DNA of 64,000 bases, taken from positions 77,606,909 to 77,670,908 of the forward strand of contig OX638368.1 of the NCBI GenBank assembly GCA_951812925.1, written 5' to 3'. Under the pieces are notes generated by a model that did no database searches, had not been told where the DNA came from, and saw only the letters and a list, made by a program, of their open reading frames with translations. Shown piece by piece: positions 43,778-54,164 of the stretch. The position numbers and the translations under genes were made by a program. Source of the DNA: Calliopum simillimum (Eukaryota > Arthropoda > Insecta > Diptera > Lauxaniidae). The number at the start of each line of letters is the position of its first letter. Within the stretch, counting starts at the first letter, position 1.

Positions 43778-45157
43778 TAAAGTGGAGTCAATGAAGTCAA
43801 AAAACAGGCAAAATGAGGATTCCCTCAAGAACAGCTCCGATTTTGATGATTTTTTTTTTTAAATTTTGTTTTTTTTTTTATTTAAAATCAGAAACATTTT
43901 GGAGCGCGGTCGGAATCATATAATTTTTTAAACAATATTTAAAAAAGTTATATTTTCTTAAAAAAAAAATTGTTACAAGAAATGCAACAAACAAAAATCA
44001 AAATAGTCATATTATATGTATTTGACGATTCTAAATCCGAATCTGGCATTGAAATTGCTATATCTTGTATGGTTTCTGAGATATCTTCTCTTCTTATATT
44101 GTCTAAAATTGTGTATATAAAAACTGGTGCTATGTTTTTCTCAAGAACGGCTATAGCGATTCTAATGAAACTTTGAAAAATAATACGGTAAAGGTATAAA
44201 AAACGTAATCCGCGGTAACGGATCCATTTCGAACCCGTAACGTACGTCAAAAACGAATTCAAAACGCTGTGTTTAAATAAAAAAAAAAAAAAATATTTTG
44301 AATTATCGATCTGCCTATGGTAGAATTCGAACCCGGGTAATTCCGCAGTGCGGGCCCGTTTCGAATCCGAAACGTATGTAAAAACGAATTCAGAACGGAT
44401 TTGCTTTTAAAAATGTTAATGCTGTATATTTACAGAAAAAAACCGTTTTGATGCGCTTATTAACAATTAAAATAAAATAACCCAATGTGCACAAAAACGG
44501 ATGAGGATCCGTTTCGAACCCGTTACGAGTTCATAAAGGGATAAAAAAAGTAATCCGCGGTAACGGATCCATTTCGAACCCGTAACGTACATCAAAAACG
44601 AATTCAAAACGCTTTGTTTAGATAAAAAATAGATAAAAAGAAAAAAATTATCGATCCGCCTATGGTAGAATTCGAACCCGGGTAATTCCGCATTGCGTGC
44701 CCGTTTAGAATCCGAAACATATGTATGTAAAAACGAATTCAAAACGGATTTGCTTTTAAATATGTTAATGCTGTATATTTACAGAAAAAAAACCGTTTTG
44801 AGTGGTAGGATTCGAACCTGGGCAAATCCGTTTCGAATCCGTAAATACTTCAAATACAAACTCAGAACGGATTTGCTTTAATTAATTTTAATGATAATAA
44901 AAAAAATATTTTTGATTTGCTTTTTTTTTTTATCTTTTTATGTTATTGCGTATGATTTTTTGTAAACTTTTCAAACTCTGTTTGAAGAAATGTTTTTGAT
45001 TCCAAATTTGAGTTTATAACATTTTTTATCAAAAGAAGTTAAGAGAAAGAACACAGAATACTTATGAAATAACAACAGAAATTTGTTTAATATACAAATT
45101 TTAAATTTCAACATCAAATAAGTCTACATCAGATAAGTCAATATCATATCGGTCAAT

Positions 45158-45232
45158 AGCCTAGTTGTCTAACGTCTCGTGTATGAAAGAGTAATACCCC
45201 GGGAGCCTGGGATCGCCTCCGGGCCGGCCTAG
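45158..45232 (+). other. tRNA-like module (degenerate B-box)
   Basis: tagcctagttgtctaacgtc starts it; ccccgggagcctgggatcgc and ctccgggccggccta follow. A better copy at 62477-62549 has ggttcgactcc, a perfect B-box. About 75 bp, tRNA-sized, with a 5-bp end pairing (tagcc/ggcta). Not a usable tRNA gene. Confidence 0.5.
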
Positions 45233-45410
45233 TAATTTTTTTTTTTTTTGTTATTTTGTTTTTTTAATTAAAAATAAGCGCTTCACCGTTTTTTCTTTTT
45301 TTTATAAGCAGCATTAACATTATTTAAAGCGAATTCGTTTTGAATTCGTTTTTGATGTACGTTACAGGTTCGAAACGGATCCATAGAAGTAGAAAAAACG
45401 ATTCGTTTTT

Positions 45411-45751
45411 GGAAGCTAATGCTTCCTTATCGGACGTTTTGAGAGGCAGAGTCTGAACAGCGAAAACATGCAACGAAAAAGTGTAACGGATGTTTGCAAC
45501 GAAAATGCGTCACACATATAAAAATAGAGACGTACTGTATACAAAGTACAGTATACAGTATATATGTATGTATACATATATATATGTTTATAAACATTGC
45601 GCGCACCAGCTCATGCTCTCTCTCTCTCTCTCTCTCTCTCACTTATTTTTCGAACGTAAGAGGGGCGCTCATATATATAGATATATACATTTCACATATG
45701 GATATCTCTTATGTCCGCGCGCCAGCTCGCTTATAATAAGCATTAGCTTCC
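45411..45751. mobile_element. Inverted-repeat element with (CT)n and TATA-rich core
   Basis: GGAAGCTAATGCTT at the left end returns inverted at the right. The interior holds short palindromes (gtactgtatacaaagtacag), an (ta/tgta) tract and a (ct)n tract at 45616-45640. Frames through the tract are artefacts. Confidence 0.6.
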
Positions 45752-46019
45752 AATATCATCGGCCACTCCCCGAGTGCCACCTGCCGTTTTTTTTTTTAGG
45801 AATCCTTCCCGCAAACGGATCAGTAACGGATACGTAACGGACTCCGTAACGGATAAAAATGACGAAAATATGAACCCATTGCGGATCCGAAAAGAGTCCG
45901 TTTGGCACACTGGGAAAAAGCACAAAAAAAAGAGAAAAAAGAGGATCAAAATCCACCTGTGGTAAGATTCGAACCGGGTAAATCCGTTTCGAATCCGTAA
46001 ATACTTCAAATACGATCAC

Positions 46020-46113
46020 TTTACCCGACTTAAAAAAAAAACTGTCGTTGGGATTTTAAAAATTCTTTCAAATTTGACATCAACGTAAGTTCCTGAAGAA
46101 AATGAGATACCTC
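46020..46113. repeat. Partial arm of the 47246-48390 foldback, cut by the gap
   Basis: Matches the outer part of the right arm of that foldback (tttacccgacttaaaaaa; ctgtcgttgggattttaaaa; tgagatacctc) and then runs into N. A further copy of the foldback probably fills the gap. Confidence 0.7.
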
Positions 46114-46313
46114 NNNNNNNNNNNNNNNNNNNNNNNNNNNNNNNNNNNNNNNNNNNNNNNNNNNNNNNNNNNNNNNNNNNNNNNNNNNNNNNNNNNNNNN
46201 NNNNNNNNNNNNNNNNNNNNNNNNNNNNNNNNNNNNNNNNNNNNNNNNNNNNNNNNNNNNNNNNNNNNNNNNNNNNNNNNNNNNNNNNNNNNNNNNNNNN
46301 NNNNNNNNNNNNN
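46114..46313. other. Assembly gap (200 N)
   Basis: Exactly 200 unresolved bases, the usual placeholder for a gap of unknown length. It lies between inverted repeats that are hard to assemble. Confidence 0.99.
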
Positions 46314-47245
46314 GAATCCATTACGAGTTCATAAAGGTATAAAAAACGTAATCCGCGGTAACGGATCCGTTTCGAACCTGTAACGTACATCAAAAACGAA
46401 TTCAAAACGGATTCGCTTTTAATAATGTTAAAGCTGCTTATGAAGCGCTTATTTTTAATTAAAAAAAAAAAATTTACTAGCCCGGGCCGGGAGTCGAACT
46501 CAGGCTCCCGGGGTATTACTCTTTCATACACGAGACGTTAGACAACTAGGCTATTGACCGATATGATGTTTACTTAACTGATGTAGACTTATTTGATGTT
46601 GAGATTTAAAGTTTGTATATTAAACAAATTTCTTTTGTTTTTTATAAGTATTCTGTGTTGTTTTTCTTCCCTTCTTTTGATAAAAAATGTTATATACTCA
46701 AATTTGGAACCAAAAACATTTTTTCAAACAGAGTTTGAAAAGTTTACAAAAAATCATACGCAAAAAATAAAAAGAAAAAAAAAAAACACAAATCAAAAAT
46801 ATTTTTTTTATCATAGAAATTAAATAAAGCAAATCCGTTTTGAGTTCGGATTTGCCCAGGTTCGAATCCTACCAGAGGTGGATTTTTACCCTTTATTTTT
46901 CTTCCTTTTTTTTCTTTTTATTATTTTTTAATTGCTAATAGGCGCATCAAAACGGTTTTTTTCTGTAAATATACAGCATTAACATATTTAAAAGCAAATC
47001 CGTTTTGAATTCGTTTTTACATAAGTTTCGGATTCGAAACGGGCCCGCACTGCGGAATTTAATTTTTTTTTATTCGCTAATAAGCGCTTCAAAATATATT
47101 TTTTTTTTATCCAAACAAAGCGTTTTGAATTCGTTTTTGATGTACGTTACGGGTTCGAAATGGATCCGTTACCGCGGATTACGTTTTTTATACCTTTATG
47201 AACTCGTAATGGATTCGAAACGGATCCTCATCCGTTTTTGTGCAC
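46314..47245 (-). repeat. CCGTTTCGAATCCG repeat family, block 2 (inverted)
   Basis: Same modules as block 1, mainly in the opposite orientation: tRNA-like module at 46477-46554 (minus), cccaggttcgaatcctacca at 46856, gggcccgcactgcggaat at 47040, ending cctcatccgtttttgtgcac. Together with block 1 it makes a large imperfect palindrome around the gap. Confidence 0.7.
46477..46554 (-). other. tRNA-like module, minus strand
   Basis: Minus strand: agcctagttgtctaacgtct, then ccccgggagcctgagttcga and ctcccggcccgggcta. B-box close to consensus (gagttcgactcc). Confidence 0.5.
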
Positions 47246-48390
47246 ATTGCACATCCGCGCGATTTAAGGCAAAACACTTTTTTCTATAGGAATTTGATGG
47301 GAGGTATCTCATTTTCTTCAGGAACTTACGTTGATGTCAAATTTGAAAGAATTTTTAAAATCCCAACGACAGTTTTCGGGTAAAGTGATTTTTCAGTACA
47401 AAATTTTTTACCCATTTTTTTTTAAAGGACCAAAATTTTGAAAACAGAGGCCTAAGAAAAAAATGTAAACCGCAAACTTTCATTCTACAGATTTTTTCCC
47501 TATCATTTGATATTAAGAACATAAAAATGTAACTGCCGTAGAAAAAGTTATAACCTTTTTGAAAATGAGAGTGTTTTTTTTGGTAGTTTGCACACTAAAA
47601 ATCTATATATGTCAGGTAGGAAAAAATTTAAATCGAACTGTTGTGAACTGAAAAAAAAAAAGGTGTCAAATTATCTCCTGAGCACTTACTAAAGAAGACA
47701 AAAAAAGTTTTGAAAAAAAGTTCATCGACTACTGTTTGAAAAAGGTCGAAAAACGGTACATTTGTTAAAAAGCGTAAAAACAAAACACAAATAGTCATTT
47801 TCGATGTTTTTATTAGTGGTGAATTTGAATCTGGTCCCAGAACTGCTTTATTACGTAGTTTTTGAAATATTGAAACCTAAAATATCAAAAACACGATTTT
47901 CGACCTTTTTCAAACAGTAGCCGATGAACTTTTTTTCAAAACTTTTTTGTCTTATTTAGTAAGTGCTCAGGAGTAATTTGACACTTTTTTTTTAGTCCAC
48001 AATAGTTCGATTTAAATTTTTTCCTACCTGGCATATATAGATTTTAGTATGCAAACTACCAAAAAAACACTCTCATTTTCAAAAGGTTATAACTTTTTCT
48101 ACGGCAGTTACATTTTTATGTTCTTAATATCAAATGATAGGGAAAAATCTGTAGAATGAAGTTTGCGGTTTACATTTTTTTCTTAGGCCTCTGTTTTCAA
48201 AATTTTGGTCTTTAAAAAAATATGGTCAAAAATTTTGTACTGAAAAATCACTTTACCCCGACTTAAAAAAAAAACTGTCGTTGGGATTTTAAAAATTCTT
48301 TCAAATTTGACATCAGCGTGAGCTCCTGAAAAAAATGAGATACCTTTCATCAAAATCCTATAGAAATCGCTTTTCGCGCGGACGTGCATT
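47246..48390. mobile_element. 1.14 kb foldback with 470-bp arms
   Basis: Ends attgcacatccgcgcg and cgcgcggacgtgcatt. Arms 47246-47755 and 47885-48390 match inversely (gaacataaaaatgtaactgc; gcacttactaaa against tttagtaagtgc). The central spacer is about 130 bp. Non-coding. Confidence 0.82.
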
Positions 48391-48533
48391 GGGTTCAAAC
48401 TTTAAATCTCAACATCAGATAAATCTACATCAGATAAGTCAATATCATATCGGTCAATAGCCTAGTTGTCTAACGTCTCGTGTATGAAAAAGTGATACCC
48501 CGGGAGCCTGAGTCTCGGCTGGGCTAGTAATTA
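48391..48533 (+). repeat. tRNA-like family fragment between foldback and repeat copy 2
   Basis: Holds the aaactttaaatctcaacatc leader and a degenerate tRNA-like module (tagcctagttgtctaacgtc, ctgagtctcggctgggcta). The family resumes after copy 2 at 49394. Confidence 0.6.
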
Positions 48534-49393
48534 TACCCTACACCCAGGGTATATTCACTTTGTCCTTCCGTTTGTAACGCAGAGAAGGAGGCGTGGCAGG
48601 TATAGAAAAGTATATATATTCTTGATCAGCGTCACCTCCTGAGTCGATATAGCTATGTCCGTCTGTCTGGCTGGCTGGCTGGCTGGGTGGCTGGCTGGGT
48701 GATGTGTGTGGAAATACACTTTTTGGGAAAACTAAGCAAGATAATTCAATGAAATTTGGTACCCTGCCTCCGTCATTAAAGATAGCTCGGGGGATTGAAA
48801 ATGAGCAAAATCGGTCAACGGACACGCCTACCGCCCATACAAAAAATATATTCAAAATGCAATTTTAGGAGTATTTTTCACGACAATGCAACCAAAATAC
48901 ACATAAATACTAGAAATTGTAAGCGCAAGCTCTGAAAAAAAAACTGAGCGAACTCGGACAAAAGGGCGTGGCACCTCCCATATAAGCAAAATCTTCAAAA
49001 CGCTATACTGAAAGCGATTTTTGAGATATTCGAACCAAATTTAACTCAGACACTAAGAACTATAAATGAAATCTCTCAACAAAAATTGGGTGAAATCGGA
49101 CAAGCGGGCGTGGCACCTCCCATATAAGCAAAAGATTGAAAATGCTATACTGAAAGAGTTTTTTGAGATAATCCTACCAAATTTCACTCACCCACTTAAT
49201 ATTATAAATGCGAGCACTGAACAAAAACTGGGTGAACTCGGACAAGAGGGCGTGGCACCTCCCACATAAGCAAAAGCTTCAATACGCTATACTGAAAGCG
49301 ATTTTCGAGATATTCGAACTAAGTTTTTAATAATATACTTGAAATGCAGTGTAGGGTATTTAATTTTTGGCCAGGCCAAAGATACCACCCTTA
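48534..49393 (-). repeat. Interspersed repeat with 142-bp monomers and CAGC tract, copy 2
   Basis: Inverse of copy 1: ataccctacacccagggtat at the left, (ggct)n at 48667-48700, three monomers (ggcgtggcacctcccatata), and ccaggccaaa...cacccttactag at the right. It interrupts a tRNA-like family member. Confidence 0.85.
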
Positions 49394-49689
49394 CTAGTTT
49401 TTTTTTTGTTTTTGTTATTATGTTTTTTTTTTTAATTAAAAATAAGCGCTTCACCATTTTTCTTTTTTTTTATAAGCAGCATTAGCATTATTAAAAGCGA
49501 ATCCGTTTTGAATTCGTTTTTGATGTACGTTACGTATTCGAAACGGATCCATAAAAGTAGAAAAAACGATTCGTTTTTTTTTTAGGAATCTCTCCCGCAA
49601 ACGGATCAGTAACGGATTTCGTAACGGAAAAAAAGTACGAAAATATGAACCCGTTACGGATCCGAAACGAGTCCGTTTGACACACTGGG
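49394..49689 (+). repeat. tRNA-like family, right end
   Basis: T tract, gcagcattagcattattaaa, gttacgtattcgaaacggat, ctcccgcaaacggatcagta, ending gtccgtttgacacactggg, the family's right terminus. Confidence 0.65.
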
Positions 49690-50000
49690 TACCTTTTGAA
49701 CCGTATAAAATTTTTTGATAAAAATTAGTACACAGCTACTGACTATCAATGCCTTATAATGGGCAAAAATTGAGCGAAATCGGAAAAGTGACACGCCCAC
49801 TTTTTAACCATTGAAAATTTTGATTTTCATCACAATCTGTATTCGAGTAATATTAAAATCAAAATATCAAAATTTTCAGTGGTTAAAAGGTGGGCGTGGC
49901 ACTTTTTTCGATTTCGCTCAATTTTAGCCTATTATAAGGCATTGATATTCAGTAACTGTGTACTAATTTTCACCAAAAAATTTTATACGGTTCAAAAGAT
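49690..50000. mobile_element. Foldback of about 310 bp
   Basis: Arms ttttgaaccgtataaaattt (left) and aaattttatacggttcaaaa (right), matching for over 100 bp, with gtgacacgcccac/gtgggcgtggcac inside. Non-coding. Confidence 0.75.
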
Positions 50001-50084
50001 ATCACCAAATCAAATTAAAAGATTGGGGCGGTGCCACGACTCTTCATAAGTATATACTAAGACAAATTCTATTTCATTCTTTAG

Positions 50085-50434
50085 GATCTCCGTATCCCAA
50101 CCATCAAAGAAGAACTTAAAAAATTCAGTGACAGATATCTAGAACGACTTAACCACCACACTAACCCCTTAGCTATTTGCTTATTGGATGAAACATTTGA
50201 AATCAAAAGACTTAAACGATATCATATTTTGGATTTACCATTTAGATTTTGAATTTGCTATAAATTGTACTTTATTATATATGTAATCAAAATTTCTTAT
50301 AATTTTTTTAAATGTCGTATTTACTGGAGTGCGACAATTGCTGTTAATAGATTAACTTTCTAATTAATTTGCTTATTATCATAAGATAGATTGCAAATAA
50401 ATACTTACATAAAAAAAAAAAAAAAAAAAAAAAA
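50085..50434 (+). pseudogene. 5'-truncated Jockey-type LINE: ORF2 C-terminus and 3' end
   Basis: Encodes DLRIPTIKEELKKFSDRYLE, NHHTNPLAICLL, then RLKRYHILDLPFRF and a stop (50252), the characteristic end of Jockey-group ORF2. A 3' untranslated region with aataaatac and a poly(A) tract of 24 follows. The 9-bp duplication attctttag (50076-50084, 50434-50442) shows a complete, severely truncated insertion. Confidence 0.85.
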
Positions 50435-50855
50435 TTCTTTAGCATATATTAGCGCGTATTATTTTCCAAAGTTTCATTAAAATCGCTATAGCCGTTCTTG
50501 AGAAAAACATAGCAAGTTCTTTTATACACAAATTTAGACCCCATAAGAAGAAAAGATATCTCAGAAACCATATAAGTTACAGCAATTTTAATGCCAGATT
50601 CGGATTTAGAATCGCCAAATACATATAATATGACTATTTTGATTTTTGTTTGTTGCATTTCTTGTAACAATTTTTTTTTTATGAAAATATAACTTTTTTA
50701 AATATTGTTTAAAAAATTATATAATTCGGACTGCGCTCCAAAATGTTTCTGATTTTAAATAAAAAAAAAAAAAACAAACTTTAAAAAAAAAAAATCATCA
50801 AAATCGGAGCTGTTCTTGAGGACTTCCATCTAAAATACTTCATTGACTCCACTAA

Positions 50856-51516
50856 TACCAAAGAAACCTATTTTAGATATTATAGCAGACCAAAGCGTCT
50901 CATTTCAGACAAAGGAACCTGTTTTACTTCTCTAGATTGCTACCGCTGCACCTCAAGCAAATGGTTAATTTTGAAAGAACAAATAGAGTAATCAAAGCAA
51001 TGTTAGGAAAGTTAAGTAATGCAATGAACCACGCTGATTGGTCAAATAAATTGTTTCAAATTGTATATGCAATAAATAATTCAACTCACAAAAGCACAAA
51101 AACTACACCCAGTATGCTCTTATTTGGCGTTGAACAGCGTGGTAAAATTGTTGATGAGTTCACTAGATAAAGTTAAGCCTGAAGTTGACCGAGACTTAGG
51201 TCATATCCGGTTACAAGCCTCAGAAGCAATAAAAAAATCTCAAGAATATAATTCCAATTACTTTTTGAAGCATAGTAGAGCTGCTAAAAATTATAATGTG
51301 GGTGACTTTCTTGTCATTCGTAATACTTAAGTTGGAACTAATCAAAAATGTATACCTAAGTATAAGGGCCCCTATGTGGTTCATAAAATTATAGGCAACG
51401 ATCGATATGTTGTGCGTGATGTAGAAAATTGTCAATTGACACAATTACCATATGATGGTGTTATTGAGGCTAACAGAATGCGAAAATGGTTACAAAAATG
51501 TGGTGATGAAGGTTGA
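50856..51516 (+). pseudogene. pol: mdg3-like integrase core remnant and C-terminus
   Basis: RLISDKGTCFTS holds the second catalytic aspartate; the region with the first is missing. Then FERTNRVIKAMLGKLSNAMN, which would hold the catalytic glutamate (E in FERTNR), STHKSTKTTPSMLLFG, LKHSRAAKNYNVGDFLVIRN, a stop, PKYKGPYVVHKIIGNDRYVV and MRKWLQKCGDEG. Frame changes lie near 50935 and 51165. It ends the Pol protein about 145 bp before the 3' LTR. Confidence 0.75.
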
Positions 51517-51659
51517 AAGTTTAAATGAATTTAGCAACAACTCTACCGAAATTTATTCCATAATGAATAATTTCAGTTATTTAAAAAAAAAAAAAAATTT
51601 TTTTTTGTCAGATTGCCAGAAGGGTTACCAATTTTTTTTTTATGTCAGATTGGCCGAGT

Positions 51660-51814
51660 TGTAAGCTTTTATAATATTTTGTAATCTTATGTACTTAACA
51701 AAAATGTACTTTACTTTATTGTATATCAATTATTTAGAATCAATATTTTTTTGTTTATATTACTGTATTTGTATTTTTAAAATATTCATTCAATAATAAA
51801 TTATCAAGATTAAA
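51660..51814 (+). repeat. 3' LTR of the mdg3-like element
   Basis: tgtaagcttttataatattt...ttatcaagattaaa, followed by the duplication gaaa. Confidence 0.75.
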
Positions 51815-51818
51815 GAAA

Positions 51819-52052
51819 TTTATAGTAAATTTATTTCTAGATTGTCAAATCACACGACGTACGTCGAAAGTTAGGCAACTTTTATTCGTTGCGTTGACGT
51901 ATTGATTAAGTCGCACTGTCAGTCGTAAAAAACGACGTGACGTACTCGACGTACTGTATGAACCGTTGGCTTAAATCTAACATTCTTCAACGCAATTAAA
52001 CCACACACTATTATTATTATACTACACACTATGTACATTTAATATCTATTTT
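51819..52052. other. Flank between retrotransposon and Vps15
   Basis: AT-rich with a short cgacgtacgtcg motif near 51857-51868 and cgacgt repeats near 51930-51952. It is downstream of the Vps15 stop and should include its 3' untranslated region; no confident polyadenylation signal was chosen. Confidence 0.35.
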
Positions 52053-52525
52053 TTATTTCCATATTTTAATAACACCATCACGTGCAGCAGACACAATATA
52101 AATTTGTCCTCTATCAGTTTTACACATCAACAAGTCAGTAATTGCATCGTGATGGCTTGCTGAGGGCATGTCGGGTCCAGACCTAGGGTTTTCTTCAGTG
52201 GAACCGCGCAATGTAGACACATCAGCTGCATTGCTCAATGAAATAATAGTTTCTTCTATAACTTGGCTGCCATCAATCAAAGGTGCCCTACAACTTATAT
52301 TATATTAAAGCGGCTTTAAGTCATATACTTTTGTATAAAATAAACTAACCTGTAATTAAATGACATATCTGTTAAATTATCTTTTGAAGATGGCACAATC
52401 AAAGCAGAATGTGTTGGCATAGATAAGTCCCAAAAACGAATACGCTGATCGGAACTTCCAGTTAAAATAAAAGGTGAACTGTCAACAACACCCGATAAAA
52501 TTCCACAACTTGTAGAAGGATCGTT
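52053..52525 (-). CDS. Vps15: Vps15 (PIK3R4), last two exons
   Basis: Exon 52350-52525 encodes NDPSTSCGILSGVVDSSPF, then LTGSSDQRIRFWDLSMPTHS and ends ..TDMSFNYR. After a 62-base intron with gt/ag ends, exon 52053-52287 encodes APLIDGSQVIEETIISLSNA, then HHDAITDLLMCKTDRGQIYI, SAARDGVIKIWK and a TAA stop. SDQRIRFWDL and the HHDAITD...SA.RDGV.K.WK end are the final WD40 repeats of Vps15, the regulatory kinase-like subunit of the Vps34 phosphatidylinositol 3-kinase complex, acting in endosomal sorting and autophagy. No lesion is seen. Earlier exons were not found up to 64000, so either the intron is very long and full of repeats or this is a partial copy. Confidence 0.85.
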
Positions 52526-52788
52526 CTATATTAAGAGAATATTAAAATAAGAAGAATAAAGAAAAGTTTCACGCAAATTTGTACTGTGGTTAGTTTTAAG
52601 TTGTTAATGTAGGGTAAGGAAGGGTCATATGGACTACGTAGGCAATATGGATCACACGGTTATTTTCCATTGGTGACACATGTTTCTGTGAAGTTGGTTT
52701 TTCTAAAAAAATGTTGGTGATTGTTTTTTTCTGGTGAGTGAATTTCATTATTATATGTACTTTAGTTATATTGTTTTGAATTAAGTAA
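52526..52788 (-). other. Intron sequence of Vps15, no gene
   Basis: AT-rich, ending with a good acceptor (tatag) at the exon edge. Nothing else recognised. Confidence 0.45.
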
Positions 52789-52791
52789 TAA

Positions 52792-53090
52792 CACAGGCCC
52801 ACAAAAAAAAAAAAAAAAAAAAAGTACCATGCGCGAAAGATCAGACCACCTGAACTTTATGTTTTCGGGGTCGCTGAATCCGAATATGGTGCCAGATTAG
52901 CGAAGTTGGTTCGCGTTTTTTCAGAAACCAGCAAAAATCAGTAATTTTCAGCATTATTGTTGATTTTTGAAAAAACGCGAACCAACTTCGCTATTCTGGA
53001 ACCATATTCGGATTCAGCGACCCCGAAAACATAAAGTTAAGGTGGTCTGATCTTTCGCGCATGGTACTTTTTTTTTTTTGTGGGCCTGTG
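52792..53090. mobile_element. Near-perfect 299-bp palindrome (foldback MITE)
   Basis: CACAGGCCCAC ends, A/T tract, then arms containing accatgcgcgaaagatcaga and ggggtcgctgaatccgaata that match almost base for base inversely. The centre is near 52945. TAA is duplicated (52789-52791, 53091-53093). Confidence 0.9.
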
Positions 53091-53108
53091 TAATTATATA
53101 AAGACAGT

Positions 53109-53226
53109 AGGGTATTCTTTAAAACGTGTAAAAGCCTAGTAAACTCGTAAAACTGTTAAAGGATGTACTGTTTTTGACAACTATTACGAGGTTTCCGAGG
53201 CATTTACACCTTTTAAGGAATACCCT
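53109..53226. mobile_element. Small imperfect palindrome, about 115 bp
   Basis: gggtattctttaaaacgtgt...aactcgtaa against ttacgaggtttcc...acaccttttaaggaataccc. Non-coding. Confidence 0.55.
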
Positions 53227-53706
53227 CTGTGAATAGCATTTATAATTTATTAGCACAAATTAGTTTATTAAGAACCATAGTTTTTGATAAAAAATTCTTT
53301 ATTTCACTAACCCGTGCTGAAGGTAATAAGTACCAACAAAACACAAAGTCTGTTACGAATTTACTGCCTCACCCTGTGAATCAGTTTCAAATGTTTTTTT
53401 TCTCTTTGCGAAAACAAAGGAATGCGGTATTTGGCCACCTGCTTTATGTTTATATTTTTTGCATTTAACTTATGTTCGGAACGGCATAAGTACACTTGAC
53501 TAAACAAAACGGTTTCGGTTCTTGTTTTTGCTTTTGACACATGTTCGTTTCCCCTTTATGTCGATCAAAATATGTAGCTATGTATAAATGTATATGTATG
53601 CATAAGTTCCCAACAGAAAATTTCGACGCGCATCCCCAAGATGCAATAGCGATGCGCGTTCTTCTCGCATCCTAAGAGCTGATTTGTATGCGCATATTTT
53701 CTGCGC
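53227..53706. other. No gene seen
   Basis: AT-rich sequence with short frames only, no recognisable protein. Near 53620-53700 gatgcgcgttcttctcgcat precedes the minisatellite. Confidence 0.4.
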
Positions 53707-53880
53707 TATAGGTAGCGAGAGCGAAGCGCATCCAAAGAGCATTTCTGAATGCGAGAGCGATGCGCATCCAAAGAGCATTTCTGGTAGCGAGAGCGATGCG
53801 CATCCAAAGAGCATTTCTGGATGCGAGAGCGATGCGCATCCAAAGAGCATTTCTGGTAGCGAGAACGATGCGCTTTCAGT
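53707..53880. repeat. 36-bp minisatellite, block 1
   Basis: About five units of gcgagagcgatgcgcatcca, aagagcatttctgg(t/a)a. Each has a gatgcgcatc palindrome. The 36-bp period keeps several frames open on both strands, giving apparent proteins of 12-residue repeats that are not evidence for a gene. Confidence 0.88.
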
Positions 53881-53934
53881 CACGTATTAACGTACAAAAC
53901 AAAATAAATCAATAAGTCGTCTTCGTAAGAGCGC

Positions 53935-54025
53935 GATGATAGAGCAGTGGTCTAGCGACTGGCACTGCGATTGAGAGTTGTAGCAACCGTGAGGTCCTAG
54001 GTTCAACTCCGGCCCAGACCTAACA
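53935..54025 (+). other. tRNA-like sequence with A- and B-box-like motifs
   Basis: B-box ggttcaactcc (54000-54010) matches the pol III consensus. 53949-54020 can pair at its ends (ggtct/agacc), and an anticodon-like arm tgcga-ttgagag-ttgta has a 5-bp stem with wobbles and a U33-like base. The D-arm space is too short and the T-stem is weak, so it is probably a tRNA-derived SINE head or relic. It lies between the two minisatellite blocks. Confidence 0.4.
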
Positions 54026-54164
54026 CAAAAGTTTTTAACTTGCATTTTTTCAATTAGAATTAATTTAGTAAAATAAAAATAATGTGATGTGTCTTTGTTG
54101 ACGAAAGACGTAAAATTTCAATTAAAAATTAATTTTTTAAATATTTTTATTGTCATCCAAAAAG

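Larger units (their letters stand above)
44481..45914 (+). mobile_element. TIR element of the tRNA-like family (ends CCCARTGTGC)
   Basis: Left end CCCAATGTGCACAAAAACGG; right end (inverse) CCCAGTGTGCCAAACGGACT. It is inserted in another member of its own family: the aattaaaa spacer before it and the gtaagattcgaaccggg module after it belong to an outer copy. It includes a tRNA-like module at 45158-45232 and is split by 45411-45751. Target duplication not resolved in the A/T spacer. Confidence 0.65.
44187..46019 (+). repeat. CCGTTTCGAATCCG repeat family with tRNA-like modules, block 1
   Basis: Repeated motifs: aacggatccgtttcgaa, gtaatccgcggtaacggatc, aaaaacgaattcaaaacg and tgctgtatatttacagaaaa. 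Several modules look like tRNA 3' halves with a B-box: the inverse of gaattcgaacccggg and of aggattcgaacctggg. Each arm lies between short A/T spacers. No coding sequence. A nested copy is 44481-45914. Confidence 0.75.
43781..50852. mobile_element. 7.1 kb element with about 400-bp inverted repeats
   Basis: Left arm 43781-44186 and right arm 50455-50852 are inverted copies (gtggagtcaatgaagt; aagaacagctccgattttga; ttgttacaagaaatgcaaca). TAA is duplicated on both sides (43778-43780, 50853-50855), and joining the flanks restores retrotransposon integrase codons. The interior has no transposase: it is filled by a tRNA-like repeat family, foldbacks, a LINE tail and an assembly gap. The true size of the original element is unknown. 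Confidence 0.75.
29087..51814 (+). mobile_element. mdg3/micropia-like LTR retrotransposon, heavily fragmented
   Basis: LTRs 29087-29240 and 51660-51814 both run tgtaagctttt...caagattaaa and are flanked by gaaa (29083-29086, 51815-51818). In order on the plus strand: a primer-site-like sequence, gag (31163-32330), protease (about 32440-32540), RT palm end (32840-33216), RNase H (42085-42507), integrase zinc domain (43401-43777), integrase core remnant and C-terminus (50856-51516). Large insertions separate the pieces, and every coding piece has stops, frameshifts or deletions. The gag style and a tRNA-Leu-like primer site point to the mdg3/micropia group (inference). Confidence 0.75.

Noticed and set aside
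53684..53890. Open frame with 12-residue SES-AHPKSISG repeats
   Set aside because: The 36-bp minisatellite keeps frames open on both strands. No start context, splice signals or domain support a gene.
53949..54020. A functional tRNA-Leu gene (GAG-like anticodon)
   Set aside because: End pairing and an anticodon-like arm exist, but the D-arm region is about 9 bases short and the T-stem has mismatches.
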